This document shows positions 28,529-38,732 of a stretch of DNA of 64,000 bases, piece after piece. The first letter of the stretch is position 1. Each line of letters starts with the position of its first letter. This stretch comes from Halalkalibacter urbisdiaboli. GTDB taxonomy: Bacteria; Bacillota; Bacilli; Bacillales; Bacillaceae_D. The notes beneath the pieces were generated by a model. The model saw only the letters and a list, made by a program, of their open reading frames with translations. It was not told where the DNA came from and did not search any database. The position numbers and the translations under genes were made by a program. The stretch covers positions 545,504 to 609,503 of the forward strand of contig NZ_MVJM01000003.1 of the NCBI RefSeq assembly GCF_002156385.1. Reading direction: 5' to 3'.

Positions 28529-31138
28529 ATGGCACAGCTAACACCAATGATGAAGCAGTATTTAGAGATTAAGGCACAATATCAAGATGCCTTTTTATTT
28601 TTTCGTCTCGGTGATTTCTATGAGATGTTTTTCGAGGATGCAGAGAAAGCAGCACGAGAGCTTGAAATTACATTAACGGGTCGAGGTCAAGGTGAAGAAC
28701 GTATTCCGATGTGTGGGGTTCCCCATCATTCGGCGGGTCAATACATTACACGTTTGATTGAAAAAGGCTATAAAATAGCCATTTGTGAACAAGTAGAAGA
28801 TCCTAAGCAAGCTAAGGGTGTTGTTAAACGTGAAGTCGTTAAACTGTTGACACCTGGAACGGTGATGGATGGAAAAATGCTACGTGAAAAGGAAAATAAC
28901 TATCTTTGTTCTGTGTCCGCGTTTGAGGATGGATCATTTGGAATTGCACGATGTGATTTATCAACAGGTGAAAACGCTGTGACATTAGTAGCGCATGACA
29001 TAAACGAAGTCATTCATGAAGTAGCGGCTACAGGTTCAAAGGAGCTTGTCGTAAGTGCTGACCTTGAATCTAGAATTCTCGAAAAAATCAAAGCTTCATT
29101 GCAGCTAACGATTTCGTTAGAGAGCGATACAACAGTACCGAATCCATACAGGCATATGTTTGAGCATTTAGAGCAGCAGAAGCTCATAATGACATATGCA
29201 AGATTATTAAACTATTTGATCCGTACACAAAAACGATCGCTTGATCATTTACAAGCCATACACTATTACTCAACAGACTCATATTTAAAGATGGATTTAC
29301 ATTCAAAACGAAATTTAGAGCTGACAGAAACGCTGCGTGAGAAAAAAAAGCAAGGGTCATTACTATCGGTTGTAGATGAAACCGTAACGGCTATGGGCGG
29401 AAGACTCGTAAAAAAATGGGTAGAACGGCCATTAGTATCAGAAAGTGAGATTGTAGAACGATTAACAACCGTTTCTACTTTTATCACACATTTCTTTGAG
29501 CGTGAAGAGCTAAGGGATGAACTAAAGCATGTGTACGATTTAGAAAGACTTGCAGGGCGCATAGCCTATGGAAGTGTTAATGCAAGAGAGCTTGTTCAAC
29601 TTAAACGTTCACTTCAGCGAATCCCAGCGATTAAAGAACAACTGCTTATGATGGATAAAGGCTTTCAAAACAAATGGTTTTCTGAGGAATCGGTGTATGA
29701 GCAGTTAATTGATTTGCTTGAACGAAGTATTTTAGAGGATCCCCCTATTTCTGTAAAAGAAGGTGGAATGATTCGCGACGGGTTCCATTCTGAATTAGAC
29801 ACGTATCGAGATGCGAGTAAGAACGGGAAAAAGTGGATTGCTGAATTGGAACAAAAAGAGCGTGAAATAACCGGAATTAAATCACTTAAAATCGGTTACA
29901 ACAAAGTGTTCGGATATTATATTGAAGTGACAAGAGCCAATATTCCTCACTTACCAGAAGGTCGCTATGAAAGAAAACAAACGCTAACAAATGCAGAACG
30001 TTATGTTACGCCAGAACTGAAAGAAAAAGAAGCGATGATCTTAGAAGCAGAAGAAAAGATGGAACAGCTTGAGTATGATTTATTTGTAGAGATTCGCGAA
30101 GAGGCAAAACAATATGTACCTGAATTACAAAACCTAGCCCATGCATTAAGTGAAATTGATGTATTAGCAGGATTTGCAACGGTAAGTGAACGCAACCGCT
30201 ATGTAAAACCAACCTTTTCTAAAGCACGAAACATTGTCTTAGAAGCTGGACGTCATCCTGTAGTTGAAACCGTCATTGACAAAGGTGATTATGTTGCAAA
30301 TGATGTGATCATGGCCGAAGGAAGAGAAATGCTACTCATTACAGGACCAAATATGGCCGGGAAAAGCACGTATATGCGACAGCTTGCCTTAATTGCCATT
30401 ATGGCGCAAATTGGATGCTACGTTCCTGCATCGAAAGCAGAACTGCCGATTTTTGATCAAGTGTTCACTCGAATTGGAGCGGCTGATGATTTAGCGAGCG
30501 GTCAAAGCACATTTATGGTCGAAATGCTTGAAACAAAATATGCCTTAACGAAGGCTACACAAGATAGTCTGATCCTACTCGATGAAATTGGACGAGGCAC
30601 ATCAACCTACGATGGAATGGCGTTAGCACAAGCTATTATTGAATATATTCATGATGAAGTGAAGGCTAAAACATTGTTTTCAACCCATTATCATGAGTTA
30701 ACGGCTCTAGAGCTCTCACTTCCCAATTTAAAAAATGTGCACGTTTCTGCAGTGGAGGAAAACGGAAAAGTCGTGTTCCTGCATAAAGTAATTGATGGAC
30801 AAGCTGATCGAAGCTATGGTATTTACGTCGCAGAGCTTGCAGAATTACCAAAGCAGGTGACAGCACGTGCAGAGGAAATATTAAAAACATTAGAAGAAGG
30901 TTCTGCGAAAGAAGCTTTGCCATCACATAAGCTTAATTCTGCCCCTGTCAACCATTCAGAAATGCAGCTTTCTTTGTTTCCTGAAGAACCTGATTCCACA
31001 GAAAAGTCTAGGGAAGGACGTACGAAACAAGAAAATCAAGTGATGAGCAAACTGAAAAAAACCGATGTTCTTCATTTAACACCAATTGCAGCGATTCAAC
31101 TCATCAACGAACTACAACAACTTCTTAAGAAAGAATAA
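28529..31138 (+). CDS. mutS: DNA mismatch repair protein MutS
   Basis: 869-aa mismatch sensor. N-terminal mismatch-binding domain with the Phe-x-Glu motif ([10 protein letters not shown]), connector and lever domains, then the ATPase with Walker [24 protein letters not shown] and FSTHYHELT. The C-terminal part has a small clamp-binding-like tail. ATG 28529 follows TTGGAGGATTACC; the frame is open 33 codons upstream but without a start signal. It is transcribed with mutL 14 bp downstream. Confidence 0.97.
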   Translation: MAQLTPMMKQYLEIKAQYQDAFLFFRLGDFYEMFFEDAEKAARELEITLTGRGQGEERIPMCGVPHHSAGQYITRLIEKGYKIAICEQVEDPKQAKGVVKREVVKLLTPGTVMDGKMLREKENNYLCSVSAFEDGSFGIARCDLSTGENAVTLVAHDINEVIHEVAATGSKELVVSADLESRILEKIKASLQLTISLESDTTVPNPYRHMFEHLEQQKLIMTYARLLNYLIRTQKRSLDHLQAIHYYSTDSYLKMDLHSKRNLELTETLREKKKQGSLLSVVDETVTAMGGRLVKKWVERPLVSESEIVERLTTVSTFITHFFEREELRDELKHVYDLERLAGRIAYGSVNARELVQLKRSLQRIPAIKEQLLMMDKGFQNKWFSEESVYEQLIDLLERSILEDPPISVKEGGMIRDGFHSELDTYRDASKNGKKWIAELEQKEREITGIKSLKIGYNKVFGYYIEVTRANIPHLPEGRYERKQTLTNAERYVTPELKEKEAMILEAEEKMEQLEYDLFVEIREEAKQYVPELQNLAHALSEIDVLAGFATVSERNRYVKPTFSKARNIVLEAGRHPVVETVIDKGDYVANDVIMAEGREMLLITGPNMAGKSTYMRQLALIAIMAQIGCYVPASKAELPIFDQVFTRIGAADDLASGQSTFMVEMLETKYALTKATQDSLILLDEIGRGTSTYDGMALAQAIIEYIHDEVKAKTLFSTHYHELTALELSLPNLKNVHVSAVEENGKVVFLHKVIDGQADRSYGIYVAELAELPKQVTARAEEILKTLEEGSAKEALPSHKLNSAPVNHSEMQLSLFPEEPDSTEKSREGRTKQENQVMSKLKKTDVLHLTPIAAIQLINELQQLLKKE

Positions 31139-31152
31139 AGGGGGAGGATAAG

Positions 31153-33012
31153 ATGGCAAAAATTATTAAGCTCGATGATCTTTTATCAAATAAAATCGCA
31201 GCAGGTGAAGTTGTCGAGCGCCCTGCTTCGATTGTGAAGGAGCTAGTCGAGAATGCATTAGATGCAAATAGCTCACATGTTCTAATTGAAATCGAAGAAG
31301 GTGGTTTGTCATCAATCCGAATTGTCGATAATGGAGAAGGAATTGATGCAGAGGATGTTGAAACCGCCTTTTACCGACATGCGACAAGTAAAATAAAAAC
31401 CGACCGTGACTTATTTAAAATTGCAACACTTGGGTTTCGTGGTGAGGCATTACCAAGTATTGCTTCTGTGTCTCACCTCACGCTAGAAACCGGAACCGGA
31501 GATGGTGCTGGGGTGAAAGTAACCCTTGAAGGGGGGCAAATCATTGATCGAACAGCCGCCAAAACTCGTCAAGGAACTGAAATCTTTGTTACAAACCTTT
31601 TTTATAATACACCAGCACGTCTGAAGTATTTAAAAACGGTTCACACAGAGGCAGGGAATGTAAGTGATATTATTAATCGTTTAGCGTTAGCTCATCCTAA
31701 TGTGGCGTTTGATTTTTTTCATAATGGAAAAGAAGTATTAAAAACGAATGGTAATGGCGACAAACGCCAGGTTATTGCCGCCATTTACGGACGTAACATT
31801 GCAAAAAATATGATAGCCATTGATGAAACCTCGCTTGACTATCATCTAACAGGCTATTTGGTTAAACCTGAAATTACGAGAGCTTCAAGGCAATATATAT
31901 CTATCATTGTAAATGGGCGTTATATTCGAAACTATGCTTTAGCCCGTGCGATTCAGGAGGGTTATCATACGTTACTTCCGATTGGCCGCTATCCTATTGT
32001 AGTTCTCTCTATTGACATGGATCCATCACTCATTGATGTCAATGTTCATCCCTCAAAATTGGAAGTGCGGCTTAGTAAAGAAGAAGAGCTGAGTGAATTA
32101 ATTACGAATGCAATTAAAAAGGCTTTTCAAAAAGAGGTGCTTATTCCGGCAGCGCAGCTTCCTAAACGAGAGAAGCAACAAAGTGAACAAGTACCTCTTT
32201 CTTTTGAAGAAAATCGCCAGGACGTAGCGTCGCCAAAGTGGGAAGTACGTGAGCAAGTGGAAGAACAGCGCCACCCTTCAGCTCAATTAACTATTGAAGA
32301 AGATCTGAGAGTAGAACCTATTACTGTAGAAGAAAACGTGAATCAGGTAGAAGAAGCGAACAACGTATCTTCTGAGCCATTTCGTAAGGTAGGGGAACAG
32401 CAAAGTGTTGAACCTAAACCAATCCATTCACGTGTACCTGTACTTTACCCAATTGGCCAAATGCACGGGACATATATCGTTGCCCAAAATGATAATGGAA
32501 TGTATTTAATTGATCAGCATGCAGCTCAGGAACGGATCAAGTATGAATATTTTCGTGAAAAAGTAGCAGAGGTAGAACCACAGCTTCAAGAGCTATTAGT
32601 ACCTTTTACAATTGAATGTACAAACCAAGAAGTGACGATTATTGAGGAACATAAGGACAAGCTACAGGCGGTGGGGGTGTTTTTAGAAGCATTTGGCTCA
32701 CAAACGTATATCGTTCGTTCTCACCCTACTTGGCTCCCGAAAGGTGAAGAGGAGGAGACGATTCGTGAAATCGTTGAACAACTAATTAAGCTTCGTCGTG
32801 TTGATTTAGCGAAATTTCGGGAGGATACTGCGATTTTAATGTCATGTAAAGCTTCGATTAAAGCAAATCGTCATTTGCGTCAGGAAGAAATGTTTGCTTT
32901 ACTTGAAACATTAAGAAAAACAAGTGATCCATTTACATGCCCACATGGTCGTCCGATTATTATCCATTTTTCAACCTACGAACTAGAAAAAATGTTTAAA
33001 CGGGTTATGTAA
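31153..33012 (+). CDS. mutL: DNA mismatch repair protein MutL
   Basis: 619-aa GHKL ATPase/endonuclease. N-terminal motifs: [10 protein letters not shown] (motif I), DNGEGI, and [12 protein letters not shown]. The C-terminal domain contains [12 protein letters not shown], the DQHA(X)2E-type endonuclease metal motif, along with [12 protein letters not shown] and [12 protein letters not shown], so it is the endonuclease-active form found in organisms without MutH. The linker (about residues 335-430) is acidic and variable. Ribosome binding site GGGGGAGG. Confidence 0.97.
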   Translation: MAKIIKLDDLLSNKIAAGEVVERPASIVKELVENALDANSSHVLIEIEEGGLSSIRIVDNGEGIDAEDVETAFYRHATSKIKTDRDLFKIATLGFRGEALPSIASVSHLTLETGTGDGAGVKVTLEGGQIIDRTAAKTRQGTEIFVTNLFYNTPARLKYLKTVHTEAGNVSDIINRLALAHPNVAFDFFHNGKEVLKTNGNGDKRQVIAAIYGRNIAKNMIAIDETSLDYHLTGYLVKPEITRASRQYISIIVNGRYIRNYALARAIQEGYHTLLPIGRYPIVVLSIDMDPSLIDVNVHPSKLEVRLSKEEELSELITNAIKKAFQKEVLIPAAQLPKREKQQSEQVPLSFEENRQDVASPKWEVREQVEEQRHPSAQLTIEEDLRVEPITVEENVNQVEEANNVSSEPFRKVGEQQSVEPKPIHSRVPVLYPIGQMHGTYIVAQNDNGMYLIDQHAAQERIKYEYFREKVAEVEPQLQELLVPFTIECTNQEVTIIEEHKDKLQAVGVFLEAFGSQTYIVRSHPTWLPKGEEEETIREIVEQLIKLRRVDLAKFREDTAILMSCKASIKANRHLRQEEMFALLETLRKTSDPFTCPHGRPIIIHFSTYELEKMFKRVM

Positions 33013-33037
33013 AGATTCGATACTAGGAGACATGAGG

Positions 33038-33811
33038 ATGATTGTAACAACAGCACGTAAAGGTGCAGAACAACTATATGAAAAAGCTTTAATGTTTGCA
33101 GAAAAAATAGATGGCCGTTTTATCGTTAGAAAAGAACAGTCTGTCGAAGATTTGAAGGAGCTTTATAATAACCATGTGCTAGTTGTAGGAAAAGGAAAGG
33201 TGACATTGTATCATTTGGAACATAAAGAGCCCTTCTTTTATCATCCTAATTCAGCAATGTTTCGAGTAAAGCAATATTTACGAACTAATTATGATCCCCT
33301 CGTTGAAGCGGCACAGCTATCTGAGGGGAAGGATTTTTTAGATTGTACATTAGGGTTAGCATCGGATAGTCTAGTTGCTAAAGTAGCTGTCGGTAATTGC
33401 GGTCGAGTCGTCGGAGTTGAGGCAAACCCTTATTTAGCATGTCTCGTTGATTTTGGGCTCAAGAATTGGCAAGAAGGTAGTAAGGAAATGCTTGAAGCAA
33501 TGAGAGGGATTGAAGTCATTCATACTAGTCATTTAGATTATCTTTCTAGCTTGCCAGATAATGCTTTTGATGTTGTTTATTTTGATCCGATGTTTGAGCA
33601 ACATCTTGCTAATTCTACAGGAATTAAGGGATTAAAATGGTTTGCTTGTCATGATGACTTAAGTGAGCAAGTAATTGTTGAAGCAAAGCGAGTAGCTAAA
33701 AAGCGGATCGTGTTAAAGGATCATTGGCAAAGCACTCGATTCGATAAATATCAATTTGTAGTAATGAGAAGGCAGCATTCTTCTTTTCATTACGCTTACA
33801 TAGAGGTTTAA
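33038..33811 (+). CDS. Class I SAM-dependent methyltransferase (RsmJ/DUF548-like)
   Basis: 257-aa predicted methyltransferase. The SAM-binding motif I region is FLDCTLGLASDSLVAK, the acidic end of the second strand is VVGVEANPYL, and VVYFDPMFE resembles the catalytic DPMF motif of RsmJ, the 16S rRNA m2G1516 methyltransferase. An N-terminal ~85 residues precede the Rossmann fold. The actual substrate is unknown. ATG 33038 is at 8 bases from AGGAG; ATG 33032 is too near. It lies between mutL and miaA with short spacers, so is probably co-transcribed. Confidence 0.8.
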   Translation: MIVTTARKGAEQLYEKALMFAEKIDGRFIVRKEQSVEDLKELYNNHVLVVGKGKVTLYHLEHKEPFFYHPNSAMFRVKQYLRTNYDPLVEAAQLSEGKDFLDCTLGLASDSLVAKVAVGNCGRVVGVEANPYLACLVDFGLKNWQEGSKEMLEAMRGIEVIHTSHLDYLSSLPDNAFDVVYFDPMFEQHLANSTGIKGLKWFACHDDLSEQVIVEAKRVAKKRIVLKDHWQSTRFDKYQFVVMRRQHSSFHYAYIEV

Positions 33812-33859
33812 TTTTTTTCAGGAAGTTAGGTTTGAAAGCTAAGGTAAAGGGAGAAGATG

Positions 33860-34804
33860 ATGAAGGAAAAATTAATCGTCATAGTTGGCCCAACAGCGGT
33901 AGGGAAGACTGCGCTAGGTGTTTACCTCGCGAAAGCGTTTAATGGTGAGGTCATTAGTGGTGACTCGATGCAAGTTTATAAAGGGATGGATATTGGTACA
34001 GCAAAGGTAACCGATGAAGAGCGGCAAGGGGTTCCCCATTATTTAATTGATATTAAAGAACCAGAAGAATCTTTTTCGGTAGCGGAGTTTCAGGAACGCT
34101 GTATCCCATTAATTCAGGAGCTTAATAAAGAAGGTAAATTACCGTTCCTAGTTGGTGGAACGGGACTGTATGTAAATGCGGTTATTCATCGTTTTGATTT
34201 TACGATTAAACCTGTTGATGACGTGAACTATCGGAAGGAGCTCGAAGCCTTTGCAACTAAGCATGGAAACGAGGCACTTTATCAACAATTACGAAATGTA
34301 GACCCAAAAGCTACAGAAGTTATTCATCCGAATAATGTTCGCCGTGTCATACGTGCACTAGAGGTCTATCATGTGACTGGAGTTCCCTTTTCAGAACAGC
34401 AAACGGAAGAAAACCAAGATTCACCATACGATGTTATTATGATCGGTCTAACGATGGACCGTGAAATGCTGTATCAGCGAATTAATGAACGGGTCGATTT
34501 AATGATAAAGTCTGGTTTAATTGAAGAAGTCAAATCGTTAAAAGAGCGTGGAATTAAGAATTGTCAATCTGTTCAAGCGATTGGATATAAGGAAATTTAT
34601 GATTATCTTGATGGCAATTGTTCGAAGGAAGAAGCGATTGAAACATTAAAACAGAATTCAAGACGATATGCGAAGCGACAATTAACATGGTTTCGCAACA
34701 AAGCAGATGCCACCTGGTTTGATATGACATCAAGGGAAAAAGTTGAAATATTTAGCGAAATTCGTAATTTTGTTGAAGGAAAATTAACGCAACTATCGAA
34801 ATAA
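33860..34804 (+). CDS. miaA: tRNA dimethylallyltransferase MiaA
   Basis: 314-aa enzyme that transfers dimethylallyl from DMAPP to A37 of UNN-reading tRNAs, supplying the substrate for MiaB. P-loop GPTAVGKT near the N-terminus, the GDSMQVYKGMDIGTAKVT segment, and the VGGTGLYV and RRVIRALEV motifs are all visible. Start ATG 33860 is 6 bases from AGGGAG; the adjacent ATG 33857 is possible. It is followed by hfq as in B. subtilis. Confidence 0.96.
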   Translation: MKEKLIVIVGPTAVGKTALGVYLAKAFNGEVISGDSMQVYKGMDIGTAKVTDEERQGVPHYLIDIKEPEESFSVAEFQERCIPLIQELNKEGKLPFLVGGTGLYVNAVIHRFDFTIKPVDDVNYRKELEAFATKHGNEALYQQLRNVDPKATEVIHPNNVRRVIRALEVYHVTGVPFSEQQTEENQDSPYDVIMIGLTMDREMLYQRINERVDLMIKSGLIEEVKSLKERGIKNCQSVQAIGYKEIYDYLDGNCSKEEAIETLKQNSRRYAKRQLTWFRNKADATWFDMTSREKVEIFSEIRNFVEGKLTQLSK

Positions 34805-34834
34805 AGAGATAGACAATTAGAGGAGGACAAACCG

Positions 34835-35068
34835 ATGAAACAACCTATCAATATCCAAGACCAATTTCTGAACCAATTACGCAAGGACAACATTTCAGTA
34901 ACTGTATTTTTACTTAATGGCTTTCAACTCCGTGGACTTGTAAAGGGGTTTGATAACTTTACAGTAATTCTTGAGACAGAAGGTAAGCAGCAGCTTGTTT
35001 ATAAGCATGCCATTTCAACCTTTGCTCCTCAACGAAACGTTCAACTTAAATCTGAAACTGAAGCTTAA
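34835..35068 (+). CDS. hfq: RNA chaperone Hfq
   Basis: 77-aa Sm-like hexameric RNA-binding protein. Sm1 covers residues [19 protein letters not shown] and Sm2 contains [10 protein letters not shown] with the YKH motif. B. subtilis Hfq is 73 aa. Excellent ribosome binding site AGAGGAGGAC. It lies 30 bp after miaA and ends at a strong terminator. Confidence 0.97.
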   Translation: MKQPINIQDQFLNQLRKDNISVTVFLLNGFQLRGLVKGFDNFTVILETEGKQQLVYKHAISTFAPQRNVQLKSETEA

Positions 35069-35106
35069 TATCAAGGGGGAGATTTTTTCTCCTCAAACAT
35101 AAGATG

Positions 35107-35153
35107 GGACGCAAGAAAAGAAAGTTCAACCCTTTTCTTGCGTCCTTTTTTAT
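35107..35153 (+). terminator. Terminator after hfq
   Basis: 14-bp perfect stem GGACGCAAGAAAAG/CTTTTCTTGCGTCC with an 11-base loop and T6. A smaller hairpin (GGGGAGATTTTTTCTCC) lies at 35076-35092. Confidence 0.92.
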
Positions 35154-35221
35154 TTGATATAGTAGTTAAGGTCTTGAAATGTTCTTCAGACTCACATGTT
35201 AACAGGAGCAAAAATACTTTT

Positions 35222-36214
35222 CTAGTACGGCCAAGATTCGGTTTTTCCTACATTTTGTAGCTGTTTGATGGTAAGGAGGTAACGTTGAAGGGATAAGGGG
35301 GTGCTAAGCCCTAGTTTCTCTTGAATCCTTTGAACCGATTCCCCATTAAGTAAGCACCGTAAAATAAAGGTATTTCGAAGATGTTGGGCAGAGATCCCTT
35401 TGCGAAGCCCCGCACGCGCGACTTCGAGTCGGAGCATTTTCTGAATAGCGATGTCAGTTAAAGCTTTTGGTTGATCATTTTCATAAGACCAACGAAATGT
35501 CATTCGTTGAAAATCGAAGGCTACAAAAAAAGGATCCTGACTATAAAAGCGAGGTCTAACTGGTTCAGGAATCGTTTTAAAATATTTATACGCACAACGC
35601 TTATCTTCATCCTTCCACTCAATGCTAAATAATTGTTCCCCTTTTTCAGAACGGATTATTACCTCATTACGTTCAAAGTGAACATCATTCATAGTAAGTC
35701 GAGTAACTTCTTGGAGGGAAAGACCGTAATCTAAAAACAGCCGAATTATAGTTTCGTTTCTACCCGCAAAAAACGGTCGAGCTTCTTGCTGCTTTTCACT
35801 AAGACCTTGTACAGAATGAATAATGGAGAGTAAACGTCTTGCTTCTTTTTCAGTTACCCATTCGGATTGCTGTAAAGGTACTAGTTCAAGCTCTGGTGGT
35901 TCATATAAAAAGATGGCATGCTGTTTTGTTTTTAAATAGAAGGTAGCCAATTGACGCAGAACGGAATGAATCCTCCGAATTGTTCGTACTTTATATTGAC
36001 GTTCCTCCATAAGATATAAAAAGAACTGTTCAATATCTTCTCGGCTAAGCTCGGTCCAGATAGTTAGTGAAACGGTGTTTTTATATACTGATAACCAATG
36101 AAAGAAATCCATTAGATCATACGTGTACCTTTTAATAGTTGAAGATTGTCTCCCTTTTTTCGTTAAGTGAACAAGATAATCTTTAACAAACTGTGGAAGT
36201 TGTTGTTCATTCAA
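35222..36214 (-). CDS. Tyrosine-recombinase-like protein with degenerate catalytic residues
   Basis: 330-aa XerC/D-like protein with an N-terminal SAM-like core-binding domain (about residues 1-100, STIKRYTYDLMDFFHWL) and a C-terminal catalytic-like domain. The expected Arg of GLRxSE is Ser (DYGLSLQEV); the His of HxLRHTF is Gln and the second His Asn (AQHLRNTF). Lys (SEKGE), the second Arg and Tyr (LQRYL) remain. Probably poor or inactive in DNA cleavage, or a divergent DNA-binding protein. It is the only minus-strand gene in a long plus-strand block, with its own ribosome binding site (AAAGGAGGTAAAACC). No att-like repeats or other mobile genes are seen beside it. Confidence 0.8.
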   Translation of the reverse strand: MNEQQLPQFVKDYLVHLTKKGRQSSTIKRYTYDLMDFFHWLSVYKNTVSLTIWTELSREDIEQFFLYLMEERQYKVRTIRRIHSVLRQLATFYLKTKQHAIFLYEPPELELVPLQQSEWVTEKEARRLLSIIHSVQGLSEKQQEARPFFAGRNETIIRLFLDYGLSLQEVTRLTMNDVHFERNEVIIRSEKGEQLFSIEWKDEDKRCAYKYFKTIPEPVRPRFYSQDPFFVAFDFQRMTFRWSYENDQPKALTDIAIQKMLRLEVARAGLRKGISAQHLRNTFILRCLLNGESVQRIQEKLGLSTPLSLQRYLLTIKQLQNVGKTESWPY

Positions 36215-36352
36215 GGTTTTACCTCCTTTTCTATATTTTTAGTATAACAGAATAGTCGAAATAGCTTCTATGAATGTATAGGCGTTTGTCACAATTTTCA
36301 AATGCTGGCGTATAGTGTAGTAGGCAGCGTGAACAACGAAGGGGTGAGCATC

Positions 36353-37306
36353 ATGAGTAACCCATTGCAAACAAGGAAAAATGGACGAATTAACGTAGTG
36401 CTTAACCATAAACGGGACAATGAATTAGAGATAAATGAGCCAGTATTACTTTCAGATGAAGAAAGAGTAAAACATCAAATTCTTGAAAAATTTGAAGCAG
36501 AGTTAGCTGAGTATGTCGGTTTAGGTGAAGTAAAACGGTTAATAAAAGAAATTTACGCGTGGCTTTATATTAATCGCTGTCGGGAGACTCAAGGATTAAA
36601 AACATCCAAACAAGTGTTTCACATGATATTTAAGGGTAATCCAGGTACAGGAAAAACGACAGTAGCACGGATTATCGCTAAGTTTTTCCATGAGATGGAG
36701 GTTTTGTCTAAAGGGCAATTAATTGAATGTGAACGTGCAGACTTAGTCGGAGAATATATTGGTCATACAGCTCAGAAAACGAGGGAAGTACTTAAAAAGG
36801 CAAGCGGTGGCGTATTATTTATTGATGAAGCTTACTCTCTTTCTAGAGGAGGAGAGAAGGATTTTGGGAAAGAAGCGATAGATACGTTAGTGAAGGCAAT
36901 GGAAGATCAGCAGCATGATTTTGTGTTAATATTAGCTGGCTACTCGAGAGAAATGGACTATTTTTTATCCTTGAATCCAGGCTTACCGTCTCGATTTCCA
37001 ATCGCTATTGATTTTCCGAACTATTCAACGGATGAACTAATGGAAATGGTTCGACGAATGGTCAAAGAGCGGGAATATGAGTTAACGAAAGAAGCAGAAC
37101 GACATGTTCGAGAACATTTACGTCAATTACGTCTTGATCAAGAGCGTACATTTAGTAATGGGCGTTATATTCGAAACATTGTCGAAGAGGCGATACGACT
37201 TCAAGCTGTTCGTTTATTGAAACAAGGTAGCTATGACCGAGATTCACTTATAACGATTGAAAAAGAAGATTTCAATTTTGATACATCTCATGTTAAGCTT
37301 AACTAA
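36353..37306 (+). CDS. spoVK: Stage V sporulation protein K (AAA+ ATPase)
   Basis: 317-aa CbxX/CfxQ-type AAA+ ATPase required for spore maturation. Walker A GNPGTGKTT, Walker B region GVLFIDEAYSL, sensor region GYSREMDYFL and NPGLPSRF arginine finger. Length fits B. subtilis SpoVK (322 aa). ATG 36353 follows AAGGGGTGA; the frame is open upstream without a start signal. SpoVK in B. subtilis is mother-cell (SigE) controlled; GTATAGTG at about 36310 might be a SigE -10 but the match is weak. It is followed by hflX as in B. subtilis. Confidence 0.93.
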   Translation: MSNPLQTRKNGRINVVLNHKRDNELEINEPVLLSDEERVKHQILEKFEAELAEYVGLGEVKRLIKEIYAWLYINRCRETQGLKTSKQVFHMIFKGNPGTGKTTVARIIAKFFHEMEVLSKGQLIECERADLVGEYIGHTAQKTREVLKKASGGVLFIDEAYSLSRGGEKDFGKEAIDTLVKAMEDQQHDFVLILAGYSREMDYFLSLNPGLPSRFPIAIDFPNYSTDELMEMVRRMVKEREYELTKEAERHVREHLRQLRLDQERTFSNGRYIRNIVEEAIRLQAVRLLKQGSYDRDSLITIEKEDFNFDTSHVKLN

Positions 37307-37324
37307 ACAGCAATGTTGGTCTGT

Positions 37325-37365
37325 AGCCCACTATGTGAAAACATCGTTTCATAGTGGGCTTGATG
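37325..37365 (+). terminator. Hairpin after spoVK
   Basis: 11-bp perfect stem AGCCCACTATG/CATAGTGGGCT with a 14-base loop; the T-run is poor. Confidence 0.6.
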
Positions 37366-37442
37366 TATGTAAGAATTTTTCCCATGAATTGAGATGAATC
37401 GATAGAAGATACTAAAAAAGAATGTTTATGTAAAGGATGTGA

Positions 37443-38732
37443 TTGTCTTTGCAAGAAATACATCAGCATAATATAGAACGCGTAATCATTGTTGGTTGTA
37501 ACATTCAAAAAACGGATGAGCAATTCCAACAATCGATGGAGGAGTTAAAAAGCTTAGCTGAGACGGCAAAAGGGAAAGTCGTGGGAGCCATTGAGCAAAA
37601 ACGAGAACGGATAGAATCCTCAACCTATATTGGGAAAGGAAAAACGCAGGAATTAACAGCATTAATTGAGGAATTAGAGGCGGATGTTGTTATTTTTAAC
37701 GATGAACTGACCTCAAGCCAAATGCGTAATCTGCACCAAATATGTAAAATTCCGATTATTGACCGGACTCAGCTAATTTTAGATATCTTTGCCTCGCGTG
37801 CTCAATCAAGAGAAGGGAAGCTTCAAGTTGAGCTTGCGCAGCTTAGCTATCTATTACCACGTCTTACAGGACAAGGACAGGCATTATCCCGTCTTGGTGG
37901 TGGAATTGGAACGAGAGGACCTGGGGAAACGCAGCTTGAAACGGATCGAAGACATATACGGCGGAGAATGAACGAAATTGAGAGACAATTAAAAACAGTC
38001 GTCGATCATCGTGAACGCTATCGAGAGCGCCGCAAAGAAAATGATGCTATTCAAGTCGCGATTGTTGGTTATACGAATGTTGGAAAATCAACGATCCTAA
38101 ATCGTTTAACAGAAGCAGGTACACTTGAGGAAAACCAATTATTTGCTACGTTAGATCCAACAACGAGACGCTTAACATTACCGAGTGGACTTTCTGTTTT
38201 ATTATCAGACACGGTAGGATTTATTCAGGATTTACCGACAACTTTAATTGCTGCATTTCGTTCTACGCTTGAAGAATTACAGCAAGCTGATTTTTTAATT
38301 CACGTTGTTGACTGTTCTAATCCGGATTTTGACCAACAGGAACGAACAGTTCGTAAGTTAATTCAGGAATTAAAAGCAGATGCGATTCCCCAATTAGTCG
38401 TATATAATAAAAACGATCAAAAGACTGCGAACTTTATTCCTAATCACCATGAGAAATCTGTTCAAATAAGCGCTTATAAAGAGGAAGACTTGTCTCTTTT
38501 ATTATGTGAAATTGAAAATGAACTTAAATCACTAATGATCCCGTTCTCTGTGGATATTTTAGCTACAGAGGGAAAGCTTCTTTCTCAATGTCGACAAGAA
38601 GCAATCGTTGAGAAACAAGAATGGGATGAAGATGGACATTATTACGCTGTCGAAGGTTTTATGTTTGAAAAATCAGCCCTAGGGCATTTATTTTTTGAAC
38701 GGATGAAAAAGAAGGAGTTACAACATGTTTGA
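37443..38732 (+). CDS. hflX: GTPase HflX
   Basis: 429-aa ribosome-associated GTPase involved in rescuing stalled or dissociating ribosomes under stress. N-terminal HflX domain with SSTYIGKGKTQEL, glycine-rich GGGIGTRGPGETQLE linker, then G1 GYTNVGKST, G3 DTVGF and G4 NKND. TTG start behind AAAGGATGTGA. The next gene, ynbB, overlaps by 8 bp, the order seen in B. subtilis. Confidence 0.95.
   Translation: MSLQEIHQHNIERVIIVGCNIQKTDEQFQQSMEELKSLAETAKGKVVGAIEQKRERIESSTYIGKGKTQELTALIEELEADVVIFNDELTSSQMRNLHQICKIPIIDRTQLILDIFASRAQSREGKLQVELAQLSYLLPRLTGQGQALSRLGGGIGTRGPGETQLETDRRHIRRRMNEIERQLKTVVDHRERYRERRKENDAIQVAIVGYTNVGKSTILNRLTEAGTLEENQLFATLDPTTRRLTLPSGLSVLLSDTVGFIQDLPTTLIAAFRSTLEELQQADFLIHVVDCSNPDFDQQERTVRKLIQELKADAIPQLVVYNKNDQKTANFIPNHHEKSVQISAYKEEDLSLLLCEIENELKSLMIPFSVDILATEGKLLSQCRQEAIVEKQEWDEDGHYYAVEGFMFEKSALGHLFFERMKKKELQHV

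Noticed and set aside
35222-36214. Integrase as the marker of a prophage or genomic island
   Set aside because: No att-like direct repeats, excision genes, phage genes or tRNA are beside it, and flanking genes keep the conserved order.
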